64,000 nt of DNA from Actinomycetota bacterium (lineage in GTDB: Bacteria; Actinomycetota; Actinomycetes; Nanopelagicales; Nanopelagicaceae), in NCBI GenBank assembly GCA_009698615.1, contig WLPU01000002.1:80864-144863 (forward strand), in the 5' to 3' direction. Below, one piece after another: positions 8,976 through 17,495 of this stretch (positions are counted from its first letter, which is position 1; every line of letters starts with the position of its first letter). The translations under genes and the position numbers were made by a program. The notes under the pieces were generated by a model. The model saw nothing but the letters and a program-made list of their open reading frames with translations, ran no database searches and had not been told where the DNA came from.

Positions 8976-10388
8976 TTAAGAATCGAAGCCCAAGCCAACG
9001 CGATCAAGAAACTTAAGCCATAGATTGCGTCGCCCTCCACGATGGTCGGCTCTATTAATCGACCATTGCGTAATTAGAATGAAGAAATACCTAAAAGGTT
9101 CTGGAGGGAAAGGAAGTGGCTTTCTCCTCACCATCTTTAGACGTGTGCGTTCTGTATCTTCGCCATCGAGCAAATCCAACATTGTGGCGGCACCAAAACG
9201 AGTAGCCCCAACTCCTAGCCCCGTATAGCCCAAAACATATGCCACTCGGCCGTGATGCGCCGTACCCCAAAAAGGTGCAAAGCGCGTACAGGTATCAATT
9301 GCTCCACCCCAACCGTGTGTAAATGAAATCCCAGCCAGTTGAGGAAAGGTTTCTAAGAAGTTCGCGGCAAGAGTTGCATAAGTTTCGGCACTGAATTCAT
9401 ACTCTTGGCGAACTTTGCCACGGAAGTTATAAATAGCCTCGTACCCGCCCCATAAAATGCAGCCTTCTTTTGTTAGTCGATAATAATGAAACTGATTGCC
9501 AGCATCAGACAATCCTTCTCGATCTGCCCAACCAATGCTCGCGCGTTGCTCGGGAGTTAATGGCTCAGTCACTAATTGATAGTCATACACTGGAATAACA
9601 TATTTACGCGCACTTCGCACAAGAGATTTGAATACATTGGTAGCAAGGGCTACTTTCTTTGCCGTAATTGTTCCGTAAGGGCTATGAACAATCACCTTGT
9701 CATCAGAGTATTCCAGCCAATCGACTTTCGAATTCTCATAGATCGTTACCCCTAAGGAAATACATGCCTTTTCTAATCCCCACACCAAACGGGCTGGATC
9801 CACCAGTGCAGTGCCATCATGATCAAACAACGCACCGACATACTTGGGAGATTTCACGCGACTTTGAATCTCTTGCTGATTGAGGATTTCAACGTGATCG
9901 CCAAATTTATTCCGAAGTTCGGCTTCTTCCTTCATGCCATCGAGCTGCCATGGCGCCACCGCTACGCGAAACTCGCCCGTTCGTTCCCAATCGCAATCAA
10001 TCTTGTATTTTTCGATTGCCTCCTCAATCGCATCCAAGTTTTCACGACCCAGGCGTTCGATGGTTTCCATCTCTTCACGAAATCGGGAGTAGCCATTAAC
10101 AAATCCATGAGTTAGAGAGGAACTACAAAATCCACCGTTACGGCCAGATGCTCCAGCTCCAGTTTCACGCTGTTCGATGATGATGACTTCTCTCGAAGGA
10201 TTGCGTTCTTTTGCCAGCAAGGCTGTCCATAAACCGGTGTAACCGGCTCCAACAATGCAGAGATCCGTTTCAACATCACCGATAAGTGCGGAATGAAATT
10301 CAGGCTCTAACGGATCAGCATCCAACCAATAAAGAAGTGGTTGAAGATCGGCTAAATGCCCAAGAACAAAGGGGTCGATGGTGGCCAT
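8976..10388 (-). CDS. FAD-dependent amine oxidoreductase, DAO/PuuB-OrdL family (copy 1)
   Basis: A 470-residue flavoprotein of the D-amino-acid oxidase superfamily. The Rossmann dinucleotide motif is CIVGAGYTGLWTALLA (about 45-60), followed by the family loop GAGASGRNGGFCSSSLTHG (about 78). C-terminally, VLGYTGLGVGATRFGA forms the second FAD-contacting stretch. Relatives such as PuuB oxidise gamma-glutamylputrescine, and others oxidise free putrescine-like amines or sarcosine. No PuuA ligase is present, so direct oxidation of a polyamine to an aminoaldehyde is my inference. It follows potC after 132 bases that hold a structured leader, and precedes speB. No normal ribosome-binding sequence sits near the ATG; AAGGGGTGAG lies upstream, separated from it by a small hairpin. 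Confidence 0.82.
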   Translation of the reverse strand: MATIDPFVLGHLADLQPLLYWLDADPLEPEFHSALIGDVETDLCIVGAGYTGLWTALLAKERNPSREVIIIEQRETGAGASGRNGGFCSSSLTHGFVNGYSRFREEMETIERLGRENLDAIEEAIEKYKIDCDWERTGEFRVAVAPWQLDGMKEEAELRNKFGDHVEILNQQEIQSRVKSPKYVGALFDHDGTALVDPARLVWGLEKACISLGVTIYENSKVDWLEYSDDKVIVHSPYGTITAKKVALATNVFKSLVRSARKYVIPVYDYQLVTEPLTPEQRASIGWADREGLSDAGNQFHYYRLTKEGCILWGGYEAIYNFRGKVRQEYEFSAETYATLAANFLETFPQLAGISFTHGWGGAIDTCTRFAPFWGTAHHGRVAYVLGYTGLGVGATRFGAATMLDLLDGEDTERTRLKMVRRKPLPFPPEPFRYFFILITQWSINRADHRGGRRNLWLKFLDRVGLGFDS

Positions 10389-10504
10389 CGCGCAGCCGGC
10401 TTATCGCCGGACTCACCCCTTAACATCTATGAATAGTTGGCCCGGGTCCTCCGGAGTCCTACCCCAAAGTGTTAAGCCCTTCAGCTTAATTTTGCACTTC
10501 AGTT
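10389..10504 (-). ncRNA. Candidate structured leader RNA (possible riboswitch) of the amine oxidase gene
   Basis: The 116-base leader, read on the minus strand, can form a long P1 hairpin: arms AAGTG+TTAAGC and GCTTAA+CACTT (10467-10499) with a 5-base one-sided bulge and loop TGAAGG. Further 3', GGACTC (10454-10459) can pair with GAGTCC (10409-10414), CTTAACA (10470-10476) with TGTTAAG (10419-10425), and a 5-bp hairpin CCGGC/GCCGG (10396-10410) sits beside the start codon. Several of these helices are mutually exclusive and two of them cross as a pseudoknot. A purine-rich AAGGGGTGAG lies between the alternatives. This is the look of a cis-regulatory switch, but it matches no riboswitch class I can recognise. 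Function is inference. Confidence 0.4.
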
Positions 10505-10510
10505 GACTCT

Positions 10511-10516
10511 AATATA
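10511..10516 (-). promoter_or_regulatory. Possible -10 box in the potC to amine-oxidase gap
   Basis: TATATT on the minus strand, just downstream of the potC stop, would start a transcript at about 10504 and give the amine oxidase its own leader of about 116 bases. No good -35 is visible, so this is weak support. Confidence 0.35.
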
Positions 10517-10520
10517 GCCG

Positions 10521-11306
10521 CTAAACGCGATTCTTTCTACTCGATACAAGCTGCCCCGCTAAAACAATACCTAAGGCCAACAAAAACATGAGGGAACCAA
10601 TTACGTTCGCTTGCGCAGGAATGCCTCGCGCTGATGAAACATAGACAAACTTCGGAAAAGTAGTCAAAGTTCCGGAGTTAAAGTTTGTAATAATAAAATC
10701 ATCAAAAGAAAGCGAAAATGCCAATAGAGCCGCTCCGAAGATTCCGGGCATTACTAATGGGAAAGTTACACGTCTAAAAGTTTCTACTTCGCTGGCATAG
10801 AGATCCATTGCAGCCTCTTCAAGCTTTGGGTCAAGGCTTGCAATTCTGGCTTTAACCGTCACGACAACGAATGAAATACAGAACATGACATGAGCGATCA
10901 CCGTTGGCCAAAATCCAGGATTAATTCCTAGATTTAAAAACATCGCAAGGAGTGAGGCACCGAGAACAATCTCGGGGGTTGCCATAGGTAGGAAGATCAA
11001 TAAGTTAACAGTGGAGCGACCCTTAAAGCGATGGCGTCCGAGGGCAAAAGCGATCATCGTGCCCAAAATTGTTGCGATTAATGTAGCTATGAAACCGATC
11101 TTGAGTGAATTGCCAAGAGCCGAACAAACTTCAGGGGCACCGCAGGGATTTTGCCAATTCTTAAAGGTAAATCCGCGCCATGTGAGATTACTCTTACCTG
11201 CATCATTGAATGAAAAAGCCATCGTGTAAGCAATTGGAATGAAGAGGTACACGAAAGCCAAAAATGCGTAAATCTTAATTAGGTTCTTCGAGATCCAACG
11301 TCTCAT
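10521..11306 (-). CDS. potC: Polyamine ABC transporter permease PotC
   Basis: Second permease of a spermidine/putrescine-type importer, 261 residues with about six membrane helices. The binding-protein-dependent permease (EAA) loop reads EEAAMDLYASEVETFRRVTFPLVMPG-like around residue 165-190, where it docks on the PotA ATPase. Its ATGA start overlaps potB by 4 bases, so the two permeases are co-translated. Substrate class comes from family resemblance and from the amine-catabolic neighbours. Confidence 0.88.
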   Translation of the reverse strand: MRRWISKNLIKIYAFLAFVYLFIPIAYTMAFSFNDAGKSNLTWRGFTFKNWQNPCGAPEVCSALGNSLKIGFIATLIATILGTMIAFALGRHRFKGRSTVNLLIFLPMATPEIVLGASLLAMFLNLGINPGFWPTVIAHVMFCISFVVVTVKARIASLDPKLEEAAMDLYASEVETFRRVTFPLVMPGIFGAALLAFSLSFDDFIITNFNSGTLTTFPKFVYVSSARGIPAQANVIGSLMFLLALGIVLAGQLVSSRKNRV

Positions 11307-12199
11307 ACGAGTTCGTCCGTTCCGGAACGACGCACATAGACGGCGACTAAAATCAAGATCGCGGCCATCAACATAAATGACAGCGCTGCGGCAGTTGGAT
11401 AATCAACGATTTCAAAAAAGCGCGATTCAATAACATTTCCAACCATTTTTGTCTTCGGATTTCCCAAGAGCGTGGCATTTATATAGTCCCCTGCTGCCGG
11501 GATGAATGTTAAGAGGGTTCCGGCCACGACGCCAGGGAGTGAGAGAGGGAAAGTCACTTTTCGAAAGGTTGTAATTGCATTCGCATACAAATCTCCGGCA
11601 GCCTCAAGAGTGCGAGGATCAATTCGTTCAAGGCTTGCATAAAGTGGCAAGGTCATGAATGGAAGAAAGTTGTATGTCATACCTGTGACAACCGCGAATG
11701 CGCTTGCGGTGAGGCCTGTCTGAGGACCAATAATGTGAAGTCCCCGAAGTACGGTGACGACAGGGCCTTCATTACCCAATATCTGCTTCCAGGCGATTGT
11801 GCGCAAGAGAAAAGAAGTAAAGAACGGAGCAACTACAAGAACTAATAAAAGGTTTTTCCACTTGCCAGACTTAAAAGCAATTGCGTAGGCCAAGGGGTAA
11901 GAAATTGCCAACGCTAGGAGGGTTGCGATGAGTGCATAAATGATGGATCGAGTGAATTGCTCGCGTGCACCCGAGAACGCATCGATGTAATTTGCAAAAC
12001 GAAAAGTCTGCACATACGAGCCAATTTCGCCACTCTCAGATGGTGTTTGAGTACTTGTGCTGGCTAAGTTAATAAGTGGATAGATAAAGAAGAGACACAG
12101 CCATAAGAGGCCAGGGATTAATAGGAGATAAGGAGTGCTTGGCCTTTTAATTCCGCGCACAGTGCTCGAGCGCTTAGCAACCGCAGCTACAAATGCCAT
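11303..12199 (-). CDS. potB: Polyamine ABC transporter permease PotB
   Basis: First permease subunit of the PotABCD-type importer, 298 residues with a cytoplasmic basic N terminus followed by about six transmembrane helices. The EAA coupling loop is seen as LEAAGDLYANAITTFRKVTFPL (near residue 205-225; only its key residues E, A, G and the basic pair matter for docking on PotA). The ATG overlaps the potA stop as TAATG and its 3' end overlaps potC. Gene order potD-potA-potB-potC is an intact four-gene transporter operon. Confidence 0.88.
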   Translation of the reverse strand: MAFVAAVAKRSSTVRGIKRPSTPYLLLIPGLLWLCLFFIYPLINLASTSTQTPSESGEIGSYVQTFRFANYIDAFSGAREQFTRSIIYALIATLLALAISYPLAYAIAFKSGKWKNLLLVLVVAPFFTSFLLRTIAWKQILGNEGPVVTVLRGLHIIGPQTGLTASAFAVVTGMTYNFLPFMTLPLYASLERIDPRTLEAAGDLYANAITTFRKVTFPLSLPGVVAGTLLTFIPAAGDYINATLLGNPKTKMVGNVIESRFFEIVDYPTAAALSFMLMAAILILVAVYVRRSGTDELV

Positions 12200-13335
12200 T
12201 ATTCCTCGTCAGGGTTTACAGATGTTCCGGCATCGACATCGGCAGTGCCATCGAGTGCGAAAGTGAACTCTGGTTTCCAGGAAAGTTGAACAGTGTCCCC
12301 TGTTTGTAGGTGAGATGCTCCGCCATCGTTTTGCTCGAATACAGAGAGTTCTTGTCCCCATGGCATTTGAATTTGGAACTGCGTACTCACACCAACAAAT
12401 GAAATATCAGTGATAACGCCACCGCCAAGGGTGTTGCCTGCACTGTGCTCAATGGAAATCTTTTCGGGGCGGATACCAATCAGAACACTCTTGTCGGAAT
12501 TCTCCTTGGCAAAATTTCGTCCGGAAGGCACAGTAATTCGGTTGCCATGGACAGAGACCTGCAAATCATTTCCAGAAGATCCTTCAATCTTGCCTTTTAC
12601 TAAGTTGGACTGCCCAAGGAAGTTGGCGACGAAGACTGTGCGAGGCGATTCATAGAGTTCCACAGGTGAGCCCATTTGCTCTATGCGACCCTCATTCATC
12701 ACGGCAATGGTGTCCGCCATCGTCATTGCTTCTTCTTGATCGTGTGTGACGTGCACGAAAGTGATTCCTACTTCGGTTTGGATCCACTTGAGTTCTATCT
12801 GCATTTGGCGACGAAGTTTCAGATCAAGTGCGCCAAGAGGCTCATCCAGGAGCAATAGTGCGGGGCGATTTACGATCGCTCGTGCAACTGCAATGCGTTG
12901 TTGCTGGCCACCAGATAACTGTCCAGGCTTTCGTTGCGCAAGGTGCCCGAGCTCTACCAATTCCAAGACCTTCGTCACTGCATCCTTTACATCTTTAATC
13001 CCCCGACGACGCAACCCAAAGGCTACGTTTTCAAAAATTGTCAGGTGCGGAAAGAGTGCATAGTTCTGGAAAACTGTATTAACCGGGCGGGCATAAGGCT
13101 TTTCGTAGGTGATATCGGTGTTACCAATTGCGATCGATCCCGAAGTTGGCTCTTCTAGACCAGCAATCATGCGAAGTGTTGTTGTCTTTCCGCATCCCGA
13201 AGGTCCGAGCAAGGCAAAGAAAGATCCCTCTGGAATTACCAGTGATAGGTCATCAACTGCGTGAAAGTCGCCAAACGCCTTTACTAAATTGCTAAGGCGC
13301 AGGTCTCCTTTTACTGAAGCGGCTTTATCGACCAC
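12199..13335 (-). CDS. potA: Polyamine ABC transporter ATP-binding protein PotA
   Basis: The ATPase that powers import through PotBC. In 378 residues it has Walker A GPSGCGKTT (about 43-51), Q-loop, signature LSGGQQQRIAVARAI (about 142-156), Walker B ALLLLDEPLGALD (about 160-172) and the switch HVTHDQEEA, then a C-terminal TOBE regulatory domain (about 285-365). The acidic C-terminal tail (DVDAGTSVNPDEE) is longer than in E. coli PotA. Both junctions are one-base TAATG-type or abutting overlaps, so the pot genes are translationally coupled. Confidence 0.93.
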   Translation of the reverse strand: MVDKAASVKGDLRLSNLVKAFGDFHAVDDLSLVIPEGSFFALLGPSGCGKTTTLRMIAGLEEPTSGSIAIGNTDITYEKPYARPVNTVFQNYALFPHLTIFENVAFGLRRRGIKDVKDAVTKVLELVELGHLAQRKPGQLSGGQQQRIAVARAIVNRPALLLLDEPLGALDLKLRRQMQIELKWIQTEVGITFVHVTHDQEEAMTMADTIAVMNEGRIEQMGSPVELYESPRTVFVANFLGQSNLVKGKIEGSSGNDLQVSVHGNRITVPSGRNFAKENSDKSVLIGIRPEKISIEHSAGNTLGGGVITDISFVGVSTQFQIQMPWGQELSVFEQNDGGASHLQTGDTVQLSWKPEFTFALDGTADVDAGTSVNPDEE

Positions 13336-14537
13336 TAGTTACCAGAAGCTTTCTGGAATGCAGATTGATACTTAGTTTCATCAGCAGGACTCAAAGATGC
13401 AAAGACTTTTACCTTAGCAAGGGCTTGCGCATCAGGGAAAATATATGGACTCTTGGCCAAAACTGGGTCAATTTTTTCCATTTCGGCTTGCGCGCCTTCC
13501 ACCGGACAAATGTAATTTACGTAGGCCGCAACTTGAGCAGCTACCGCTGGCTCGTAGTAATAGTTCATTACTGCTTCAGCGTTCTTGCGGTGAGTTGAGG
13601 TAGATGGAATGAGCATGTTGTCGCTCCAGAGCGTTCCACCACTTTCAGGGATTGCAAAATCAAATTTATTCTTATTCTCTAGGGCGAGCTGGAATACATC
13701 GCCTGACCAGCCAATAACTGCAACAGCATCTCCTGAGATTAAGTCTTCCTTGTAGGAGTTGCCCTTTACTTGGCGGATAAAGCCATCGGCAATCTTCTTT
13801 TGGAAGAAATCGATGGCATTCATAAATTGATCTTCGGTAAAATCTCCCGATGGATCAACACCCTGGTATTGCATAATGATGCCCATTGTGTCGCGCATTT
13901 CAGAGAGAACTTCGATGCGCCCCTTATTTGCTGGGGCAAAAAGATCATCAACAGTATGAACTCCCTTTGGCAAGAGCTGCTTGTTCCATCCAAATCCGGC
14001 AAACCCTGTCTGCCAGGTGAGTGAATTATTACGCCCTGGATCAAAACCTACGTTGGCAAGGGCTGGAAGAATATTTACCTTATTCGGAACGCCAGCTTCA
14101 TCAATTTTCTGCGTGTATCCCAGGCGAATCCAGCGACCGACCATCCAGTCAGTCAAGGTGACAATGTCATAACCAATATCTTTTCCAAGTTTGAGCTGTC
14201 CGGCAACTTTCCCATAAAAAGTATTGTTGTCATCAACGTCTTCTTTGTATGTGATGTCAAGCCCGGATGATTTCTTCAATGCTTCCAGGGATGGATAGCT
14301 CTTAGATTTTTCGTCATAATCTAAATAAAGAGTCCAGTTTGCCCAACGCGCAATCTTTTCTGTGTCAGAGACATCAACCACCGCCGCTGCATCAGATGGT
14401 GAAGCAGATTTTGTTCCGCAAGCAGCCAGCAGGCCTGCTGCACCTAATCCACCTGCGCCTGCCATAAAACCGCGGCGAGACATCTGCGCACGAATAAGTG
14501 CGCGAGTTTGCGATGAGAGTGGATTATTTGTTGGCAT
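13335..14537 (-). CDS. potD: Polyamine ABC transporter substrate-binding lipoprotein PotD (Tat-type signal)
   Basis: Extracytoplasmic solute-binding protein of the PotD/PotF family, 400 residues. The N terminus contains a twin-arginine stretch SRRGFM (residues 20-25), a short hydrophobic core rich in Gly/Ala, and a lipobox LAAC with the acylated cysteine at position 40. It therefore looks like a Tat-exported lipoprotein anchored to the outer face of the membrane. The mature part has the family pattern of a two-lobe polyamine binder (for example NWTLYLDYD and YYEPAVAAQVAAYVNYICPV). GAGGAGA sits about 5 bases before the ATG. It is the first gene of potDABC, with a 116-base gap behind the aldehyde dehydrogenase gene that carries a promoter-like -10 box. 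Confidence 0.9.
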   Translation of the reverse strand: MPTNNPLSSQTRALIRAQMSRRGFMAGAGGLGAAGLLAACGTKSASPSDAAAVVDVSDTEKIARWANWTLYLDYDEKSKSYPSLEALKKSSGLDITYKEDVDDNNTFYGKVAGQLKLGKDIGYDIVTLTDWMVGRWIRLGYTQKIDEAGVPNKVNILPALANVGFDPGRNNSLTWQTGFAGFGWNKQLLPKGVHTVDDLFAPANKGRIEVLSEMRDTMGIIMQYQGVDPSGDFTEDQFMNAIDFFQKKIADGFIRQVKGNSYKEDLISGDAVAVIGWSGDVFQLALENKNKFDFAIPESGGTLWSDNMLIPSTSTHRKNAEAVMNYYYEPAVAAQVAAYVNYICPVEGAQAEMEKIDPVLAKSPYIFPDAQALAKVKVFASLSPADETKYQSAFQKASGN

Positions 14538-14572
14538 GAGATCTCCTCTGTGTGATGGTCTTCATTTTTGGA

Positions 14573-14578
14573 AAGTTA
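14573..14578 (-). promoter_or_regulatory. -10 element of a possible potDABC promoter
   Basis: TAACTT on the minus strand fits TANNNT and would start a transcript with a roughly 25-base leader containing the GAGGAGA ribosome-binding sequence of potD. No clear -35 is seen. The rest of the 116-base gap shows no strong structure. Confidence 0.35.
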
Positions 14579-14653
14579 TCTGGCCTTCATTCAGTTTCGG
14601 TGGGATTGCTTCTGCGCAGGAGTTTATGCCTGATCGGGAGATTCGTCATGTAA

Positions 14654-16081
14654 TTACGCGTTTAAATTTGTCATCACATGCTTGATTCGGGTGTAATCCT
14701 CAAATCCATAACCCGAAAGATCCTTCCCGTAGCCGCTCTTTTTGAACCCACCATGAGGCATCTCGGCCACGATGGGGATATGCGTATTAATCCATACGGT
14801 TCCAAAATCAAAGGCCCTGGACAGTCGCATTGCCCGCCCATGATCGCGAGTCCACACACTCGAGGCCAAACCATAGTCAACACCGTTAGCAAAAGAGATT
14901 GCTTCTTCTTCAGTATTAAATTTTTGAACCGTGATAACTGGTCCAAAAATTTCATTTTGGATCATCTCATCGTCTTGCTTCAAATCCGCCACAAGGGTTG
15001 GTGGATAGAAAAATCCTGGTTGAGCTAATGTCTTGCCCCCGGCCAACACTCGTGCATGGGATGGAGCCCGATCCACAAATCCGGCTACACGGGCTAATTG
15101 ATTGGCATTGTTCACTGGTCCAATGAAAACATCTTCATGAGGCATGCCGATCGCAATCTTATTTTTGGCTTGATCACTCAAGAGTGCAACCATCTCGTCA
15201 TAAACACCTGCTTGAACCAATACTCGAGTTGCAGCTGTGCAATCTTGTCCAGAATTGAAATATCCTGCGATAGCAATTGCTTCAGCTGCCGATTCAAGAT
15301 TGGCATCATCGAAAACAACTACTGGCGCTTTTCCACCTAACTCAAGGTGTACTCGCTTCAACTGTGTCGATGCAGCCGATGCCACTTCCATGCCTGCTCG
15401 CACTGAACCAGTAATTGAAACCATTGCTGGAGTTTTGTGGTCAATGAGTGCTCGTCCCGTACCGCGTTCTCCGCATACAACGTTGAACACGCCCTCTGGT
15501 AAGAACTCTGACATCACCTTGGCCATGAATACTGTTGAGGCTGGAGTTGTATCACTTGGCTTAAGGACAACTGTATTTCCGGCGGCGATTGCAGGTGCCC
15601 ACTTCCATACCGCCATCATCATTGGGTAATTCCATGGAGTCACTTGTGCGCATACGCCTATTGGCTCTCGGCGAATAAAAGATGTCATCCCGTGCATGTA
15701 CTCGCCAGCTGACTTTCCTTCAAGATTTCGTGCGGCTCCGGCAAAAAAACGAATCTGGTCGATCATCGGAGGAATTTCCTCCGACATTGTCACAGCAATT
15801 GGTTTACCGGTATTGCGACTTTCAATGGCAACAATTTCATCGGCACGCGATTCGAGCGCATCTGCAATTTTGAGAATTGCGCGTTGACGCTCGCTGGGGG
15901 TCGAATCTCTCCATCCAACGAATGCATTGGATGCTGCTTTCATTGCCTTATCTACATCTGCTGCATTTGAATTTGGCGCTGTTGCATACACTTTGCCCGT
16001 CGATGGATCAGTTAATGAGGAGATTTCTCCAGATGTGCTGGGTACTTCGGCTCCATTAATAAAATTGGAAAGCGCTTCCAT
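14654..16081 (-). CDS. patD: Gamma-aminobutyraldehyde-type aldehyde dehydrogenase
   Basis: An NAD(P)-dependent aldehyde dehydrogenase of 475 residues, most like the 4-aminobutanal dehydrogenases (PatD/YdcW, PuuC). Visible motifs are VTPWNYPMMM (cofactor region, about 143), the catalytic glutamate in LELGGKAPVVVFDD (about 245), the catalytic cysteine in FNSGQDCTAATR (about 279; GQDC context is typical of aminobutyraldehyde enzymes) and EIFGPVITV (about 380). It would turn the aminoaldehyde made by the amine oxidases into GABA for GabT. AAAGGGA precedes the ATG by 5 bases. It is divergent from the second flavoprotein gene and lies upstream of potDABC. Substrate assignment is by motif and context; other omega-aldehydes, including succinate semialdehyde, are possible. 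Confidence 0.85.
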   Translation of the reverse strand: MEALSNFINGAEVPSTSGEISSLTDPSTGKVYATAPNSNAADVDKAMKAASNAFVGWRDSTPSERQRAILKIADALESRADEIVAIESRNTGKPIAVTMSEEIPPMIDQIRFFAGAARNLEGKSAGEYMHGMTSFIRREPIGVCAQVTPWNYPMMMAVWKWAPAIAAGNTVVLKPSDTTPASTVFMAKVMSEFLPEGVFNVVCGERGTGRALIDHKTPAMVSITGSVRAGMEVASAASTQLKRVHLELGGKAPVVVFDDANLESAAEAIAIAGYFNSGQDCTAATRVLVQAGVYDEMVALLSDQAKNKIAIGMPHEDVFIGPVNNANQLARVAGFVDRAPSHARVLAGGKTLAQPGFFYPPTLVADLKQDDEMIQNEIFGPVITVQKFNTEEEAISFANGVDYGLASSVWTRDHGRAMRLSRAFDFGTVWINTHIPIVAEMPHGGFKKSGYGKDLSGYGFEDYTRIKHVMTNLNA

Positions 16082-16154
16082 GACTATCCCTTTCGACGTG
16101 AAGTGGTAAAGGCGAGAGTACGCCCAGATGAGCGTGATGGAAAGTTATCGCAAC

Positions 16155-16160
16155 TATCAT
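16155..16160 (+). promoter_or_regulatory. -10 element of a probable leaderless promoter for amine oxidase copy 2
   Basis: TATCAT fits TANNNT and is followed by exactly six bases (TGCTCC) before the ATG at 16167. This supports a leaderless mRNA and decides the start codon used for the flavoprotein. Confidence 0.5.
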
Positions 16161-16166
16161 TGCTCC

Positions 16167-17495
16167 ATGAGCGATCGCACCCCAGTGTGGTGGGCCATGG
16201 TGGATCGTCCAAAACTTTCCTCATCGACCACTCACTCCTTGGGCCAGATGTGGGATGTTGTCATCATCGGCGCAGGATTTAGCGGACTCTGGACTGCGCA
16301 CCATCTCATTAAAGGCAATCCGAATTTGAAGATTGCCATTCTTGAAAAAAACCTCGTGGGTTCTGGAGCAAGCGGCCGAAATGGCGGCTGGGTCTCAGCG
16401 TTATATCCGGCACCCGATGAAACCTTACTCAGAAAATCCAACACCGTTGCGGTCAAGAATTTACATCACCAACTCAGAAATTCTATCGATGAGATCGGCA
16501 CTTTTGCGGCAGAGAACAATATTGATTGCGGTTTTCATAAAGGTGGAACGTTGGTGATTGCAACTAATGTAGGACAAGAACGGCGCCTCCGCGAGCATAT
16601 GAGCGACGAGGAAGTGATTCTTGACGCTCAACAAACGCGAGCCCGAATCAACATGAATGGATCTCGCATTTCTATGTTTTCTCCTCATTGCGCCGCGATA
16701 AATCCAGCGGCATTGGTTGTTGGCCTGGCTGCCTCCTTAGAAAAAAAAGGTGTAGTAATTTTCGAAAACACAGCGGCAGACTTATCATCGGATAAAAGGG
16801 TCTGGGCCAAGGGTGTTGAATTGAAAGCGGGCGCCGTAGTACGCGCGATGGAGGCCTATCACTCTGGGACTCGGGATCAAATTCCAATCTACTCATTGAT
16901 GATTGCGACAGAACCCTTGCCACTTGAAGTCTTCGATGAGATTGGAATCAACAATCGTGAAACTTTTGCAGATGCTTCTTTTCTCATAAATTACGCGCAA
17001 CGCACCGCCGATAATCGACTAGCGATTGGTGGCCGTGGCGCCCCATATGTTCTTGGTTCTCGGCGAAAAGATTCACGTGAAAATTTTCAGCAGATTCATA
17101 AGAAGTTAGAGTCCATGGCGCGGCAATGGTTTCCGATACTCGATCACCACACTTTCACTCATCATTGGGGAGGCGCTGTGGGTGTCACTCGCGATTGGGC
17201 CCCCTATCTGAGGTGGGATGGTCGCTATGCCGAACTCGGCGGATATGTCGGTGATGGAGTTACCTTGTCATACCTTGTGGCGGCAGCGACTGCAGATTTG
17301 ATTTGCGGCAATACAACAGTACGTACCACGTTGCCCTTTGTTGGATGGACAAATCCACTGTGGGAATTAGAGCCGGCAAGGTTCTTGGCTATCAACTCAG
17401 CTATTGCGCTTTCGAGTGTTGCTGACGCAGAAGAGAAATGGACCGGAAAGCCAAGTTTGGTTATGAAAGCGCTCTCCCCCATAATCGGCAAATGA
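16167..17495 (+). CDS. FAD-dependent amine oxidoreductase, DAO/PuuB-OrdL family (copy 2)
   Basis: Second DAO-superfamily flavoprotein of the block, about 442 residues. FAD-binding motifs are VVIIGAGFSGLWTAHHL and GSGASGRNGGWVSALYP near the N terminus, the C-terminal GGYVGDGVTLSYLVA stretch is the usual second FAD contact, and THHWGGAVGVTRDW is a family landmark. I start at MSDRTPVWW because a perfect -10 box lies 6 bases upstream; an ATG 13 codons earlier (16128) has a distant AAAGGCGAG sequence and cannot be excluded. It is a clear paralogue of the gene at 8976 with different ends, so the two may act on different amines. Its stop overlaps the EamA transporter start as ATGA. Confidence 0.82.
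   Translation: MSDRTPVWWAMVDRPKLSSSTTHSLGQMWDVVIIGAGFSGLWTAHHLIKGNPNLKIAILEKNLVGSGASGRNGGWVSALYPAPDETLLRKSNTVAVKNLHHQLRNSIDEIGTFAAENNIDCGFHKGGTLVIATNVGQERRLREHMSDEEVILDAQQTRARINMNGSRISMFSPHCAAINPAALVVGLAASLEKKGVVIFENTAADLSSDKRVWAKGVELKAGAVVRAMEAYHSGTRDQIPIYSLMIATEPLPLEVFDEIGINNRETFADASFLINYAQRTADNRLAIGGRGAPYVLGSRRKDSRENFQQIHKKLESMARQWFPILDHHTFTHHWGGAVGVTRDWAPYLRWDGRYAELGGYVGDGVTLSYLVAAATADLICGNTTVRTTLPFVGWTNPLWELEPARFLAINSAIALSSVADAEEKWTGKPSLVMKALSPIIGK

Noticed and set aside
16128..16166. Earlier ATG for amine oxidase copy 2
   Set aside because: Adds 13 non-conserved residues; a -10 box exactly 6 bases before the ATG at 16167 argues for the shorter form, though the longer start is not fully excluded.
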